Below, piece after piece: positions 7,955 to 10,224 of a stretch of DNA of 10,224 nt. Each line of letters starts with the position of its first letter. The first letter of the stretch is position 1. The notes beneath the pieces are model-generated. The model made no database searches, was not told the origin of the DNA, and saw only the letters and a program-made list of their open reading frames with translations. The translations under genes were made by a program, and so were the position numbers. This stretch comes from Euperipatoides rowelli (Eukaryota > Onychophora > Udeonychophora > Euonychophora > Peripatopsidae). The stretch lies in NCBI GenBank assembly GCA_003024985.2, contig PXIH01S0025851.1. One strand, 5' to 3'.

Positions 7955-8602
7955 AATAAAATTCATTACATACAGCATTGAATCTACAGACACAAAACAC
8001 AATTTGAAAGTACTAGACCTACTGCCAAACCATTTTTTAGTCCATTGCTGCTTGCATTTTATGTAGGCTTAGCTGAACAATTTTTGTTTACATTTTTTTT
8101 TTTTTACATAAAACTTTGTTAGGATATTTAAATATAAAATTAGAAATAGGTCATTCTTTTTCAAAAGAGTCCTACAAATAATTAATAATGGTACAGAAAC
8201 ATAAATAAAATAATTACTGTATATTATTAGTTATACCGTATTTATTATCCGATTTCTAATTTGTCTTTCTTTAAAAAATCAACTCAAAGAAAAAAAAAAT
8301 TGAAATTATCATTCATAAAATTCACTTATTGTGCTATTATCTGTATATTCTAAATGAAATTACAAATACAAAGCCTTTGCCTATTTTTGCTGCTGTAAAT
8401 CAAAAGTCAATGGTAATATCTTTCATCTTTAGTTGTTGTGATGTTTATAAATAAAAGAAAAAGGGGTAGTGCCAATTGTTAACGAAGTTGACAAATAAGA
8501 GAATACGAGCACTGAGGCCATTATTAGGCTATAACTTCAAGTGAAATGATTTCACGTTTATCATTAGAGACACCAAAAAAAAAAAAAGTAAAATGATTAA
8601 TT

Positions 8603-8678
8603 TATTTTATCAAAAGAATTTTTTTTTTAAAATCAATTTGTATTTTATCAAAAGAATTTTTTTTTTTAAATCAATTTG
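8603..8678 (+). repeat. 38-bp direct tandem repeat, two copies
   Basis: Copies 8603-8640 and 8641-8678 both run from tattttatcaaaagaa through a T run to atcaatttg. They differ only by one base of T-run versus A-run length. A partial third start (tatttt) follows at 8679. It is a simple minisatellite-like duplication in intronic A+T-rich DNA with no coding content. Confidence 0.9.
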
Positions 8679-8784
8679 TATTTTGGAAGATTATAATCTA
8701 AAACTTCACTGACAAGTAAAACCAGGACGATTTATCACTTTGGCAAAATAATCCCGGATGCTATTAACTCTGCAAATATGTACG

Positions 8785-8804
8785 TGTCCGTGCAAATACG
8801 GACA
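8785..8804. repeat. Short hairpin, 7-bp arms tgtccgt / acggaca
   Basis: Bases 8785-8791 pair perfectly with 8798-8804 around the loop gcaaat. The word tgcaaata occurs twice nearby (8771 and 8791). The hairpin lies at the right edge of the candidate 7747-8816 element and may be part of its subterminal structure. It is too small to say more. Confidence 0.5.
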
Positions 8805-9260
8805 TATGGCAACTTTATTCAATGTGAGCCCTGGTTCCAATTTTTTTTTTTATATACTCTAAAGGATTATCCGATTCTTTCTTGTTTAGTGTATATTGTG
8901 AACAGATGTGAAGTGATTTTAGAAAGCTAATAATCATGAAATTAAATATACTATAAACACCGTTTATTCTCATTAAAAATTTAGTGAAAATGCTTTGTAT
9001 AGAGTGATTTTCATACAGTACATTCAAATAATTTTAAATATATACACACTGAATTAAATATGGCACTAGAAGGTGTTGCTTTAAAAAACAAAACACTGAC
9101 ATTTAAATCCTCTGTGTGGTTATGGGGCTTTGTTACATTATATCGATCAAAGAAATTTGAGATTATGAATGAAATTGAATTATTTAAACTAATCATTACT
9201 AAGTTATTTTAATATTTAAAATTAATAAAACAAAATGCTTTATTTTAATACTGTACATAG

Positions 9261-10224
<964 letters not shown>

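Larger units (their letters stand above)
7747..8816. mobile_element. Candidate decayed DNA transposon of about 1.07 kb with inverted termini
   Basis: The left end reads tagggttaccatattttcca and is followed by aaacaaataccaggacacc. The reverse complement of the right end, about 8795-8816, reads aagttgccatatgtccgtat. The two share the pattern gtt(a/g)ccatat(t/g)t(t)cc. The right flank also contains accaggacgatttatc (8721-8736) and atcccggatgc (8751-8761), recalling the ccaggaca wording of the left end. This resembles widespread DNA-element termini of the form TAGGGT(G/T)ACCATAT...CCGGGACA, recalled from knowledge rather than looked up. The interior shows no transposase frame. It could instead be two unrelated fragments. 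Confidence 0.35.

Noticed and set aside
8815-9196. Two overlapping open stretches on the - strand (8815-9027, 9011-9196)
   Set aside because: Their peptides are low-complexity and Phe/Ile/Ser/Asn-rich, as expected from A+T-rich intron DNA. No family features, and the strand is opposite to the host gene.

Overview
This window is a piece of a eukaryotic (animal) nuclear genome. It is strongly A+T-rich (roughly 27% G+C by eye) with many A/T homopolymer runs and three isolated unresolved bases (944, 4499, 5002). It lies inside one large, intron-rich protein-coding gene on the + strand. Six internal exons (1425-1487, 3259-3378, 5370-5494, 6633-6723, 6915-6981, 9355-9433) splice with GT-AG boundaries into one uninterrupted reading frame of 181 codons plus two bases. 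The product is the central to C-terminal part of a kinesin-5 (Eg5/KIF11/BimC) motor domain. It runs from the end of loop L5 through switch I (SSRSH) and switch II (DLAGSEN) to just before the usual ESKLTR segment. The P-loop exon should lie upstream, and the rest of the motor, the neck linker, the stalk and the tail downstream. No start codon, stop codon, promoter or poly(A) signal of this gene is inside the window.

About 95% of the window is intron: 1.4 kb before the first exon, then introns of about 1.77, 1.99, 1.14, 0.19 and 2.37 kb, and 0.79 kb after the last exon. The introns hold decayed mobile-element material. Intron 1488-3258 has a hAT-like terminus, a non-LTR retrotransposon reverse-transcriptase relic with a GPDG motif, and a 42-bp perfect palindrome. 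Intron 3379-5369 has a possible dispersed-repeat patch next to an unresolved poly-T/poly-G junction. Intron 6982-9354 has a 174-bp element with 27-bp imperfect terminal inverted repeats, a candidate 1-kb element with inverted ends, a nested G-run/C-run foldback and a 38-bp tandem repeat.

The most notable feature is at 6801-6948. The 3' splice site and first 34 bases of the fifth exon are duplicated in tandem (about 74-bp period, one-base difference). This gives two competing acceptors, and the upstream one leads straight to a stop codon. It is either a recent duplication that the splicing machinery must resolve or an assembly error.

The exact organism cannot be fixed. The compact A+T-rich introns, the recurrent TAGGCCT-type words and the strong excess of TACNGTA words suggest a marine invertebrate. 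An echinoderm-like deuterostome is my guess, with low confidence. I see no operon, CRISPR array, RNA gene or new biological system here; the coding content is a well-known mitotic motor.
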